DNA from: Dyella sp. BiH032
GTDB taxonomy: Bacteria > Pseudomonadota > Gammaproteobacteria > Xanthomonadales > Rhodanobacteraceae
Reading direction: 5' to 3'
NCBI RefSeq assembly: GCF_031954525.1
Contig: NZ_CP134867.1
Location: 682,001 to 746,000 of the forward strand
DNA: 64,000 nucleotides
The notes beneath the pieces are model-generated. The model was not told the origin of the DNA, made no database searches, and was given only the letters and a program-made list of their open reading frames with translations. Every line of letters begins with the position of its first letter. Within the stretch, counting starts at the first letter, position 1. Both the position numbers and the translations under genes were made by a program. Shown piece after piece: positions 39,350 through 47,998 of this stretch.

Positions 39350-40094
39350 GCAGGAACCCGAAGGCCTCGAGGAAGGCCTCTTTTCCCATCTGATCGAGCT
39401 GCGCTCGCGCCTGCTGCGCGCCATCGTGACGGTGGCCGTCGTGCTGATGGCGCTGGTGCCGTTCGCCAACCACCTGTACGCCGAGCTGGCCGCGCCGCTG
39501 GTGGCGAGGCTGCCGCAGGGCGCGCACCTGATTGCCACCGAAGTGGCCAGCCCGTTCGTGACGCCCCTGAAGCTGGCGTTCTACGCGGCGCTGTTCATCA
39601 GCATGCCGATGATCCTCTACCAGCTGTGGGCCTTCGTCAGTCCGGGCCTGTACCGGCACGAGAAGCGCCTGGCGCGGCCGCTGCTGGTGGCGGCGCTGGC
39701 GCTGTTCTACATCGGCTGCGCGTTCGCCTATTTCCTGGTGCTGCCGGCGGCGTTCCGCTTCCTCACGGCGGTGACGCCGGAGGGCGTGGAGATGATGACG
39801 GACATCACGCACTACCTCGATTTCGTCATGCTGATGTTCTTCGCCTTCGGCTTGTGCTTCGAGGTGCCTGTCGCGGTGGTGATCCTCGCCGCGATCGGCG
39901 TGGTCACCCTGGAGCAGCTGCGCGACGGCCGGCGCTACGCCATCGTCGGTGCTTTCACCATCGCCGCATTCATCACGCCGCCGGACATCACCTCGATGAT
40001 CATGCTGGCCGTACCGATGTGCTTCCTCTACGAGCTGGGCCTGCTGGCGGTGCGCTGGCTGGTCAAGCCGCGCGCGGAAGCCGAGGCGCGCTGA
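39336..40094 (+). CDS. tatC: Sec-independent translocase subunit TatC
   Basis: The 252-residue protein has six membrane helices and the TatC markers 'HLIELRSRLLRAI', 'SPGLYRHEKR', 'FAFGLCFEVPV' and 'ITPPDITSMIMLAVPM'. It recognises twin-arginine signal peptides. The ATG at 39336 (MAAPEQ) overlaps tatB; an earlier in-frame ATG at 39288 lies deeper inside tatB and is less likely. The cupin gene starts 1 base after its stop. Confidence 0.97.
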   Translation: MAAPEQEPEGLEEGLFSHLIELRSRLLRAIVTVAVVLMALVPFANHLYAELAAPLVARLPQGAHLIATEVASPFVTPLKLAFYAALFISMPMILYQLWAFVSPGLYRHEKRLARPLLVAALALFYIGCAFAYFLVLPAAFRFLTAVTPEGVEMMTDITHYLDFVMLMFFAFGLCFEVPVAVVILAAIGVVTLEQLRDGRRYAIVGAFTIAAFITPPDITSMIMLAVPMCFLYELGLLAVRWLVKPRAEAEAR

Positions 40095-40095
40095 G

Positions 40096-40560
40096 GTGCC
40101 GGCCACCGGGCGCGCGGCGGAGCTGGTCGCGGCCCTGGACCTGCAGCCGCACGTGGAAGGCGGGCACTACCGGCGCTTCTACACCGCCGCCGCGGCAGAT
40201 GGCGCGCGCCCCGCGTTGAGCGCCATCCATTTCCTGCTCGCGGCCGGCGAGGTCAGCGCGTGGCACGCGGTCGATGCCGAGGAAGCCTGGCATTACGCGG
40301 AAGGTGACCCGCTGGAGCTGTTGATCTATCGCCCGGCGGAGCGCCGCCTGGAACGCCACCGGCTCGGTCCGTTGGTGCAGGGTGGCACGCCGGCGTGCGT
40401 GGTGCCCGCGCACGCCTGGCAAGCGGCGCGGCCGCTGGGTGGATACACCCTGGTCACCTGCACGGTTGCGCCGGCGTTCGAGTTCGCCGGTTTTCGCCTG
40501 CTGGCCGACGAACCGTTCGGCGATACGTTGCGCTCCCTGTTGGCATCGCCAGCCCGTTGA
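40096..40560 (+). CDS. DUF985 cupin-fold protein
   Basis: The 154-residue protein has the Cupin_5/DUF985 pattern: 'HVEGGHYRRFYTAA', 'IHFLLAAGEVSAWHAVDAEEAWHYAEGDPLEL' and 'ACVVPAHAWQAARPLGGYTLVTCTVAPAFEF'. The family resembles uncharacterised sugar-binding cupins; enzyme activity is not established. Start is GTG at 40096, 1 base past the tatC stop, so it may be cotranscribed with tatABC. It is convergent with the TonB receptor gene. Confidence 0.85.
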   Translation: MPATGRAAELVAALDLQPHVEGGHYRRFYTAAAADGARPALSAIHFLLAAGEVSAWHAVDAEEAWHYAEGDPLELLIYRPAERRLERHRLGPLVQGGTPACVVPAHAWQAARPLGGYTLVTCTVAPAFEFAGFRLLADEPFGDTLRSLLASPAR

Positions 40561-40578
40561 GCCGCGGCATGCGCGTGG

Positions 40579-42675
40579 CTAGAACTCCAGTTGCGCACCG
40601 AGCATGGCCGTGCGTCCCGGCGCCGGTTCGTAGTAGCGGCCGTTGCTCTCGTTGACGATCACCGAGCCGATCGCGCGCCGATCGAACAGGTTGTCCACGC
40701 GCGCGCTCAGGTGCAGCCGGGCGGCGCCCAGCGTCAGGCCGTAACCCACGTCGGCCCCGGCCAGTACGTAGCCGGGCGCTCGCTCGCTGCCGCGATCGTC
40801 CACCGTCACCGCGCCGACGCCCTGCCACTCGACGCCCATGCGCCAGCCCAGCGCGCCGCCGCGTTCGATACGCAGGGAGCCGTAGTTCTCCGGCACCCCG
40901 GGAATGCGCGTCCCAGAGCGGACGCGGACCGGCGGCGTGCCCGTGGGGAACGCCTCGCGGAACGTCGCCTGCACGTGTGTTGCGCCGAACGCCAGGCGCC
41001 AGCCGCCGCCCAGTTCGCCACGCAGCGAAAGTTCGGCGCCCTGGCGACGGCTGCGGCCGATGTTGCGGTAGCTGGAACGGCCGCCGCTGTTGCTGGCCAC
41101 CACCAGTTCATGGCGGGTGTCCGCCCGGAACCATGCGGCTTCCGCCGACCAGTCTTCCCCCGCTCGCCACTTGGCGCCCAGCTCGCCTTGCCGGCTGCGT
41201 GCGGGGCGCAGGTCGAAGGCCAGGCCGGCGCCGCCGTCGGCGCGGTAGCCCAGTTCGGCGAACGTCGGGGTCTCGAAACCCTCGCCGTAGCTGGCATAGA
41301 GGCGGAGCCGGTCCGCCGGGCGGTATTGCAGGCCCAGCACGGGCGTGGTCGCGCCATAGCTGACGCTGCCGCTGTCGTCCGGATTGCCGGGGACCACGTA
41401 GTGATCCTGCGCCCGGAAGCGCACCTCACTATGGCGCATGCCGGCCAGGAGCGACCCGCGCTCGGCGAAGCGCCAATAGAGCTGCGCGTACGGATCGACG
41501 TTCCTGACCCGGTCGTCCTCGTCGCGGCGCAGCCGGCCCGCGACGCCCAGCACGTTGCCGACAAAATTCTCGTAGCCCCGGCGGTGCTGGCGCTGATCGT
41601 CGTAGCTCACGCCAAGTACCGCCTCCAGCGGCCGGCCGGCCAGTTCGGCCCGGCGCGTCCAGCGGGCATCCATTCCGCCGTAGGAGGTATCCAGATCCAC
41701 CACGCCGCCGGAGTTGAGCGGATTTCTTTGCGCGGCCACCGGCACCGACAACATCTGCTGCACGCCGCGCTCCCCGTAATACGCCATCACGCGCCACTGC
41801 GTGTCGGCATCCGGAGCCAGTTCGTAGACGCCGCCGCCCTGCGCCTGGTGCACGCTCTTGCGCGTGTCGAACTGGTACGCGGCGACCGTGGCCTGGCGCG
41901 GATCGGCAGCGACCTGGGCGCGCGTGAGCCCCAGGGGATCGCGTGCCTGCGGCAGGGCCACCGTGTTGAACACCAGGGTGAGATGCCCGCCGCGCCCCAG
42001 GTCGAAGCCCAGGCGCGCATTGCCGGATTCCCGGCGGGCCCTGCTGTGGTCGCGGTAGCCGGCGGTCTGGAAGTGGGACAGCGCGAGGTTGTAGTCGAAG
42101 CCGCCTTGCCGGCCGCGCGTGGACGCGCCGACCCGCGCCGTGCCGTTGCTGCCCCCGAACAGGCCGATGCGGGTGACCGGTGGATCGGTGCCCTCGGCGC
42201 TCCAGATCTGCACCACGCCGCCGGAGGCATTGCCATAAAGCGCCGAGAAAGGACCGCGCAGCACTTCCACGCGGTCCGCCGCGTCCAGGCTGAAATGCGA
42301 GACCTGGCCCTGGCCGTCCGGCATGGTGGCGGGGATGCCATCCGCGTACAGCCGCACACCGCGCACGCCGAAGGTGGCGCGCGACCCGAATCCACGCAGG
42401 GAAATCTGTTCGTCCTGCGCATAGTTCTGGCGGTCGCGCGCCAGTACGCCGGGCACGCCGATCAATGCCTCCGACAGGTTGACCCCCGGCTTGCCGCTGT
42501 CGCCCGCCGCCACCGCGACCACGCTGAGCGAGGCGGGCAGTTCGAAGGGCGGGATGGCCAGGCGGGTCGCATTGACCTGCACCGGCGGCAAGTCTGTGGT
42601 GTCCGCCGCCTGCGTTGCGCCGGCCAGGCACAGCAGGAGTGCGCCCGTGCCGAGTGCCTTGTCCCTGTATCGCAT
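40579..42675 (-). CDS. TonB-dependent outer-membrane receptor
   Basis: The 698-residue protein has a signal peptide (1-23), a plug domain ('ALIGVPGVLARDRQNYAQDEQISLRGFGSRATFGVRGVRLYADGIPATMPDGQGQ', given here only by its ordered motifs RGFGSR, GVRLYADGIP and PDGQGQ) and a 22-strand barrel ending in the C-terminal Phe of 'AQLEF'. TonB receptors import siderophores, vitamins or glycans. No transport, regulator or enzyme gene adjoins, so the ligand is unknown; 'DGIPATMPDGQG' is typical of FecA/siderophore-type receptors. It is a single gene, convergent with the cupin gene and divergent from the EnvC-like gene. Confidence 0.88.
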   Translation of the reverse strand: MRYRDKALGTGALLLCLAGATQAADTTDLPPVQVNATRLAIPPFELPASLSVVAVAAGDSGKPGVNLSEALIGVPGVLARDRQNYAQDEQISLRGFGSRATFGVRGVRLYADGIPATMPDGQGQVSHFSLDAADRVEVLRGPFSALYGNASGGVVQIWSAEGTDPPVTRIGLFGGSNGTARVGASTRGRQGGFDYNLALSHFQTAGYRDHSRARRESGNARLGFDLGRGGHLTLVFNTVALPQARDPLGLTRAQVAADPRQATVAAYQFDTRKSVHQAQGGGVYELAPDADTQWRVMAYYGERGVQQMLSVPVAAQRNPLNSGGVVDLDTSYGGMDARWTRRAELAGRPLEAVLGVSYDDQRQHRRGYENFVGNVLGVAGRLRRDEDDRVRNVDPYAQLYWRFAERGSLLAGMRHSEVRFRAQDHYVVPGNPDDSGSVSYGATTPVLGLQYRPADRLRLYASYGEGFETPTFAELGYRADGGAGLAFDLRPARSRQGELGAKWRAGEDWSAEAAWFRADTRHELVVASNSGGRSSYRNIGRSRRQGAELSLRGELGGGWRLAFGATHVQATFREAFPTGTPPVRVRSGTRIPGVPENYGSLRIERGGALGWRMGVEWQGVGAVTVDDRGSERAPGYVLAGADVGYGLTLGAARLHLSARVDNLFDRRAIGSVIVNESNGRYYEPAPGRTAMLGAQLEF

Positions 42676-42821
42676 GGACGCTTTCCTGGGGATAAGGCGG
42701 CGATGGTAGGGGAGAAGGAGTGAGCGGCAAGTCGTAGTGGCGGGCGGGGCGCTGCTTTTGCGTATGGCGTCGCGCCGGCTAGCCTCTCGCCACGTTCAGC
42801 CCGCCCCTCCATAATCGCGCG

Positions 42822-44021
42822 ATGCTCACTATCCGCTGCTCTGTCCGTCGTTCCCGCGGCCTGATCGGTGCCGCTTTGCTGGCGCTGCTCGCGCTTTGTG
42901 CCGCGCCCGCGTCTGCGCAGGACAAGACCAAGGCCGAACAGGCCGACGCGCAGAAACGACTGGCCGAAGTCCGCAGCAAGATGGAGGCGCTGGCCAAGGA
43001 GCAAGCCGAAACCGCGACCAAGCGTGACGCGGCCAATGCCGAACTGGCCAAGCGTGCGAACGCGCTGGCCAGCGCGGCGAAAGCCGTGCGCCAGACCGAT
43101 GCCGACCTGGCGGCGAAGCAGCGCGAGCTGGACAAGTTGCAGCAGGACCGTGCCGCTCTGCAGAAGAACCTCGACGGCCAGCGCGCGGCGATCGCCGACC
43201 TGCTCCGCGCGACGTACACGCTGGGCCGTGGTTCCGACCTGCGCCTGCTGCTCGGCGACGAGGACATCGCCCGGGTGGCGCGTGCATTGACCTATTCCAA
43301 GTACTTCCAGGAAGACCGCGTGCAGCGGGTGCAGAAACTGATGGGCGACCTGGCTCGCCTGCAGGACCTGGAAGCGCGCATATCCATCGAGCAGCAGGCC
43401 CTGCAGACCGCCAAGGCGCAGCGCGAGCAACAGGCCAAGACGCTCGAACAGCAGCGCGCCGAACAGGCGCGGCTCGCCGCTCAGACCGATGCCCAGTACA
43501 AGGATCAGGGCGAGCGGCTGGCGCAGCTCAAGCAAAACGCCCAGTCGCTCAATACCCTGGTCGACAAGCTGCAGAAGGCCATCGACGACGCCGCGCGCGA
43601 GGCCGCCAAGGCGGCCAAGGCCAACCCGGCCGCGCCCAGCGGCCCACCGGGCAAGGGCAGCGCCAACATCCGCGGCAACCTGCCCTGGCCGGCCAACGGC
43701 GTGGTCAACACCTACGGCAACGGCGTGCTGATCAAGGCATCCGGCGGCAGCGAAGTGCGCGCCGTGGCCCGCGGACGCGTGGTCTATGCTGCCTTCCTGC
43801 GCGGCTACGGCATGTTGCTGATCCTCAACCACGGCGGCGGCTGGCTCAGCATGTACGGCAACAACGAGAGCCTGCTGCGCGGCGTGGGCGACGAAGTGGA
43901 GGCCGGCCAGGCGGTCGGCACCGCTGCGGCGCCCACTGGCGTGAACACCGGCGTGTACTTCGAGTTGCGCCAGAACAACAAGCCGGTGGATCCGCGCAGC
44001 TGGCTCGCGCGCCAGCGTTGA
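42822..44021 (+). CDS. envC: EnvC-like murein hydrolase activator (degenerate LytM)
   Basis: The 399-residue protein has a signal peptide (about 1-33), a long coiled coil (about 35-245) and a C-terminal LytM domain. The catalytic zinc ligands are absent: the expected HLHFE region reads 'GVNTGVYFELR'. This layout matches EnvC, which activates amidases AmiA/AmiB at the septum and is not itself a hydrolase. A Ctp-type protease lies 118 bases downstream, an arrangement common in gammaproteobacteria. Confidence 0.88.
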   Translation: MLTIRCSVRRSRGLIGAALLALLALCAAPASAQDKTKAEQADAQKRLAEVRSKMEALAKEQAETATKRDAANAELAKRANALASAAKAVRQTDADLAAKQRELDKLQQDRAALQKNLDGQRAAIADLLRATYTLGRGSDLRLLLGDEDIARVARALTYSKYFQEDRVQRVQKLMGDLARLQDLEARISIEQQALQTAKAQREQQAKTLEQQRAEQARLAAQTDAQYKDQGERLAQLKQNAQSLNTLVDKLQKAIDDAAREAAKAAKANPAAPSGPPGKGSANIRGNLPWPANGVVNTYGNGVLIKASGGSEVRAVARGRVVYAAFLRGYGMLLILNHGGGWLSMYGNNESLLRGVGDEVEAGQAVGTAAAPTGVNTGVYFELRQNNKPVDPRSWLARQR

Positions 44022-44139
44022 CGCCGCGCACGCGTCGCAGCAGGCTAGCCTTGGTTGAATTCCGGCGCGTCGCGGCGGTCCAAGCGGCCAGGCGCCGCCC
44101 CGCAGGCCGGCGCGCCCCCTGTTTCCCCGGAGCAAGTTC

Positions 44140-45498
44140 ATGCGGTTTTCCTCCCTGAGCCTTATCGCGCTGCTGCTGGCGGCCCCCGCGCTGCCGCTGC
44201 AGGCCACGCCCGCGAAGGGCCCTGCCAAGCCCGCCGCGGAGCCGGCGAAGGCCGCGTCGAGCGCGGCGTCCGACGCAGTCGACATGGACGACATCCGCAA
44301 CTTCAGCCGCGTCTATGAGATGGTGCGGCAGGCTTATGTCGAGAAGGTCGACAACAAGACCATGATGAAGGCCGCCATCAGCGGCATGCTTGCCGGGCTG
44401 GATCCGCATAGCGAGTACCTGGACAAGGAAGGTCTCGCCGAACTGAGCGAAGACACCACGGGTCAGTACGGTGGCCTCGGCATCGAAGTGCTGCAGGTGG
44501 ACGGGTCGTTGCGCATCGTCGCGCCGATCGACGATACGCCTGCCTCGCGCGCCGGCATCAAGCCCGGCGACATCATCGTGAAGGTCGACGGCACCGCGGT
44601 GGACCCGGAGAACATCGACGACATGTTCAAGAAGCTGCGCGGCGATCCGGGCAGCAAGATCACACTGTCCATCCTGCACGAAAAAAGCGACAAGCCCGTG
44701 GACATGACGCTGGTGCGCGAGCGCATCTCCGTCACCAGTGTGAAGGTGCGCGAACTGGAGCCCGGCTATGCATATATCCGCCTGAGCCAGTTCCAGGAGG
44801 ACACCGCACCGGACCTCGAGAAGAAGCTCGACGAGCTGATCAAGAAGAACGGCCAGCAGCACGGCGCCGTGCTGGACCTGCGCTCGAACCCCGGCGGCCT
44901 GCTCACCGCCGCCGTCGGCGTGAGCGATGCCTTCCTCGACAGCGGCACCATCGTCACCACGCGTGGCCGCCTGCAGGACGCCAACCTCAGCTTCTCGGCC
45001 CATGCCGGCGACCTGCTCAAGGGCGCCCCCATGGTCGTGCTGGTGGACAACGGCACCGCGTCGGCGGCCGAGATCGTTTCGGGGGCGCTGAAGGACAACC
45101 ATCGGGCCTTGATCATCGGTCGCCGGACCTTCGGCAAGGGCGTGGTGCAGACCGTGCTGCCGCTGGATGCCGAGCACGCGGTGAAGATCACCACGGCGCG
45201 CTATTACACGCCCAACGGGACGTCGATCCAGGCCGAGGGCATCAAGCCGGACATCGCGCTCGCCGACCTGGCCGTGAACAAGACCGACAGCCCGGCCACC
45301 CTGATCGGTTCCGAGGCCGACCTGCGCAACCATCTCGCCAACGAGGACGGCAGCAAAGACCGCAAGGACCTCGACAACGACGGCAGCGCCGAGAACGCCA
45401 AGCTGGCCACCCAGGACTATGCGCTTTCCCAGGCGCTGAACGTGCTCAAGGGGCTGGCGCTCAATCACGGCGTGCCCGCGCAGGCCGCACGGCAGTAA
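44140..45498 (+). CDS. ctpA: S41A C-terminal processing peptidase
   Basis: The 452-residue protein has a signal peptide (about 1-22), a PDZ domain (about 105-190, 'TGQYGGLGIEV', 'PASRAGIKPGDIIVKVDG') and the S41 core with catalytic Ser308 in 'NGTASAAEI' and Lys333 in 'RTFGKGVV', the usual spacing. It degrades periplasmic or envelope proteins; relatives control peptidoglycan hydrolases. The ATG at 44140 has a GGAG site. A hairpin at 45515-45540 follows the stop. Confidence 0.95.
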   Translation: MRFSSLSLIALLLAAPALPLQATPAKGPAKPAAEPAKAASSAASDAVDMDDIRNFSRVYEMVRQAYVEKVDNKTMMKAAISGMLAGLDPHSEYLDKEGLAELSEDTTGQYGGLGIEVLQVDGSLRIVAPIDDTPASRAGIKPGDIIVKVDGTAVDPENIDDMFKKLRGDPGSKITLSILHEKSDKPVDMTLVRERISVTSVKVRELEPGYAYIRLSQFQEDTAPDLEKKLDELIKKNGQQHGAVLDLRSNPGGLLTAAVGVSDAFLDSGTIVTTRGRLQDANLSFSAHAGDLLKGAPMVVLVDNGTASAAEIVSGALKDNHRALIIGRRTFGKGVVQTVLPLDAEHAVKITTARYYTPNGTSIQAEGIKPDIALADLAVNKTDSPATLIGSEADLRNHLANEDGSKDRKDLDNDGSAENAKLATQDYALSQALNVLKGLALNHGVPAQAARQ

Positions 45499-45514
45499 AC
45501 CTGCCGAGGATCAC

Positions 45515-45540
45515 CCGGCCGCCGCTCCTGCGGCAGCCGG
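45515..45540 (+). terminator. Hairpin after ctpA
   Basis: CCGGC-C-GCCGC and GCGGC-A-GCCGG pair around a TCCT loop with one mismatch. No T tract follows; the tdk start is 60 bases on. Confidence 0.4.
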
Positions 45541-45600
45541 ATGCCAACCCGGGCGTGGCGCGCGTTACCATGCGTGCCGGCATCTTCTTCGTACGCGCGC

Positions 45601-46230
45601 ATGGCCAAGCTCTACTTCTACTACTCGGCGATGAACGCCGGTAAGACCACCACGCTGCTGCAGAGCGCGTACAACTATCACGAGCGCGGCATGCGCACGG
45701 TGATCCTTACGCCGTCGCTGGACGACCGTTTCGGCGAGGGCGTCGTGGCTTCGCGCATCGGGCTGAAGGCGAATGGCCGCCGTTTCGGCCGGGAAGAAGA
45801 CCTCTTCGCGATGATCGAGGCGGACATCGCCGCGCGCGGCCCTCTGCACTGCGTCTTCGTGGACGAGGCGCAGTTCCTCACCCGGGCGCAGGTGTGGCAG
45901 GCCAGCGACGTGGTGGACCGCCTCAATATTCCGGTACTGGCCTATGGCTTGCGCACGGATTTCCGCGGCGAATTGTTCGAAGGCAGCCGCTACCTGCTGG
46001 CCTGGGCCGATAACCTGGAAGAGATCAAGACCATCTGCCACACCGGCCGCAAGGCCACCATGGTCGTGCGCGTGGACGAGCACGGCCGTGCAGTCACCGA
46101 AGGTCCGCAGGTTGAGATCGGCGGCAACGACCGCTATGTCTCGGTGAGCCGCGCCGAGTTCAAGAAGATCACCGAGGGCCGCGGCCGCATCGAACTGCAG
46201 CAGCCCGTATTGCCGCTGGGCGAACCCTGA
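45601..46230 (+). CDS. tdk: Thymidine kinase (type II) with degenerate zinc site
   Basis: The 209-residue enzyme has the P-loop 'SAMNAGKTT', 'FVDEAQFL', the lid region '[15 protein letters not shown]' and the thymidine-binding '[11 protein letters not shown]'. It phosphorylates thymidine for salvage. In typical type II kinases a zinc is held by four Cys/His residues; here the positions read Cys146-x-Thr148 and Ser183-x-x-Glu186, so three of four ligands are missing. The rest of the fold is intact, so activity is likely but the structural zinc is probably lost. The ATG at 45601 is chosen. Confidence 0.93.
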   Translation: MAKLYFYYSAMNAGKTTTLLQSAYNYHERGMRTVILTPSLDDRFGEGVVASRIGLKANGRRFGREEDLFAMIEADIAARGPLHCVFVDEAQFLTRAQVWQASDVVDRLNIPVLAYGLRTDFRGELFEGSRYLLAWADNLEEIKTICHTGRKATMVVRVDEHGRAVTEGPQVEIGGNDRYVSVSRAEFKKITEGRGRIELQQPVLPLGEP

Positions 46231-46300
46231 TCCACCCGGTGCGGTGCGCCGCGCCTCCGGAAGGCCCCGTGCCCGCCGGCCACCTCAAGGAATCCAACGC

Positions 46301-47065
46301 ATGGCCACCCCGATCCGCATCCCCGCCTGGCAGCGCCCGCACTGGCGTCCCGGCGGCGAGAAGATCTACCTGCACTTTTACGTGTTCGGCCATTTCGAGA
46401 ACGTACGCGTGCCGTCCGCGCCCTATGGCAGCGACGGCCTGCCGCGTGGCATCGAGGTGACCAATCACCATCACGCGACGCTGCGCCAATGGGACGGCTA
46501 TCCGCTCCGCGGCGAGCTGGGCCGGTTGTTCAAGGACGAGGCGCCGGACGCGTATCGCGCCGCGGTGGATGCGCCGCAGGTGATGATCCTGCGCGGGGCC
46601 ATCGACGATCAGGGCGACATCGGCTATCTGCGCGACACCCTCGGCGTGATCGCGGGCCTGCTAGACATCGGCGGCGTGGCGGTGCTCGATCCGCAGATCG
46701 TCACGCTGTTCGACGCGGAGACCTGGCGTCGCCACTATCTGGTGCGCGACGGCGCGCCGATCCGCAACCACCTACTGATCCTGTGCGATGACGAGGAGGA
46801 TGGCGACGGCCACTGGGTCCGCACCCGGGGCATGCGCAAGTTCGGCCGTCCTGACATAAGCCTTCGCCATGTGCCCGATGGGCAGACCGATCGCGCGGGC
46901 ATGCTGTGCGAGCGGCTGGCCGAGATGCAGGCGCTCGGTGCGTCGTTCCAGGACGGCCAGCCGCTGCAGGCCGACGGCATGGACGGTTTCGTGGCCAAGC
47001 TCGGCGGCAACGAGGACGAGGCGCCGTTCTACAACACCTTCGTCGAGTTTCGCTGGCCGGCCTGA
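46301..47065 (+). CDS. Acidic conserved-type protein, 254 residues, function unknown
   Basis: The protein has no signal peptide or membrane helix and is acidic and compact. Noted stretches are 'YLHFYVFGHFENVRVPSAPYG', given by motif only as YVFGHFENVRV near residue 27, 'EVTNHHHATLRQWDGYPLRGE', given as NHHHATL near residue 54, and 'TRGMRKFGRPDI' near residue 174. I do not recognise a family, although the last motif recalls DUF4261-like proteins. It starts at ATG 46301, 70 bases after tdk, and is convergent with mutM. Codon use is like its neighbours, so it is probably a real resident gene. Confidence 0.75.
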   Translation: MATPIRIPAWQRPHWRPGGEKIYLHFYVFGHFENVRVPSAPYGSDGLPRGIEVTNHHHATLRQWDGYPLRGELGRLFKDEAPDAYRAAVDAPQVMILRGAIDDQGDIGYLRDTLGVIAGLLDIGGVAVLDPQIVTLFDAETWRRHYLVRDGAPIRNHLLILCDDEEDGDGHWVRTRGMRKFGRPDISLRHVPDGQTDRAGMLCERLAEMQALGASFQDGQPLQADGMDGFVAKLGGNEDEAPFYNTFVEFRWPA

Positions 47066-47083
47066 CCGGGCATGGCCGCCCAG

Positions 47084-47105
47084 GCGCCGCCGAGTACGGC
47101 GGCGC
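47084..47105. terminator. Hairpin between the unknown gene and mutM
   Basis: GCGCCGCCG-AGTA-CGGCGGCGC is a perfect 9-bp stem in the 70-bp gap between two convergent genes. No T tract is present. Confidence 0.45.
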
Positions 47106-47135
47106 ACCCTGGGTCTTATCGAAGCGCGACAGCGC

Positions 47136-47963
47136 TTATTTCTGGCAACGAGGACACCAGAACGTCGAGCGTTGCCCGAGCACGGCCTGCCGGATCGGCG
47201 TGCCACAAACCTTGCAGGGCTCGCCTTCCCGCCCGTACGCCATCAGCTCTCGCACGAAGTAGCCGGGCATGCCATCCGGATTGATGAAATCGCGCAGCGT
47301 GGTGCCGCCGCGCTCGATCGCCCAGGCCAGGATGCGTTTCACTTCGGCGGCCAGGCGCGCATAACGCGCACGCGACACCGTGCCGGCTGGCCGGCGCGGG
47401 TCGATGCCCGCGGCAAACAACGCTTCGCTCGCGTAGATGTTGCCGACGCCGACGACGACGGCGTTGTCCATCAGGAACAGCTTCACGGCCGCAGTGCGTC
47501 CGCGCGACAGGCGCCACAGCAGGTCGCCATCGAAGTCGTCGGTGAGCGGCTCCGGGCCGAGCGCGTCGAGGAGCTCGTGCGTGGTTCCCGGCGATTGCCA
47601 CAGCAGGCAGCCAAAGCGGCGTGCGTCGGTGAACCGCAGCACGCGCGGCCCTTCCATAGTGGTGGCTTCGAGTGCGATATCCACGTGGTCGTGCTTGCCG
47701 ACCAGTGCATCCGGCGGCAGCACGCGCAACACGCCGGTCATGCCCAGATGCAGTAACGCGCTGCCGGCCTGCGTATGCAGCAGCAGGTACTTGGCGCGCC
47801 GCTCCACGTCTTCGATGCGCTGCCCGGGAAGGAGCTCGCGGATCTCCGGCGGAATCGGCCAGCGAAGATCGGGCCGCCGTAGCGTGACCGCGGTGACGCG
47901 GCGGCCGATCAGATGAGGCGCGATACCCCGGCGGGTGGTTTCGACTTCGGGCAGTTCAGGCAC
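47136..47963 (-). CDS. mutM: Formamidopyrimidine-DNA glycosylase
   Basis: The 275-residue enzyme has the catalytic N-terminus PELPEVE (Pro2, Glu3), Lys58, the helix-two-turn-helix ('[14 protein letters not shown]') and a C-terminal zinc finger ('CKVCG', 'CPRCQK'). It excises 8-oxoguanine and formamidopyrimidines and nicks the site. Length is that of Fpg. It is 36 bases downstream of... the gnd stop lies on the higher-coordinate side, so the two may share a transcript. Confidence 0.97.
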   Translation of the reverse strand: MPELPEVETTRRGIAPHLIGRRVTAVTLRRPDLRWPIPPEIRELLPGQRIEDVERRAKYLLLHTQAGSALLHLGMTGVLRVLPPDALVGKHDHVDIALEATTMEGPRVLRFTDARRFGCLLWQSPGTTHELLDALGPEPLTDDFDGDLLWRLSRGRTAAVKLFLMDNAVVVGVGNIYASEALFAAGIDPRRPAGTVSRARYARLAAEVKRILAWAIERGGTTLRDFINPDGMPGYFVRELMAYGREGEPCKVCGTPIRQAVLGQRSTFWCPRCQK

Positions 47964-47998
47964 GTGGAAAGGCCAGCTCGATCAACGTGGCGAGCCGC

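Noticed and set aside
40591..42723. 710-codon plus-strand open frame
   Set aside because: It is antisense to the TonB receptor gene, which has clear plug and barrel motifs. The antisense product resembles nothing known.
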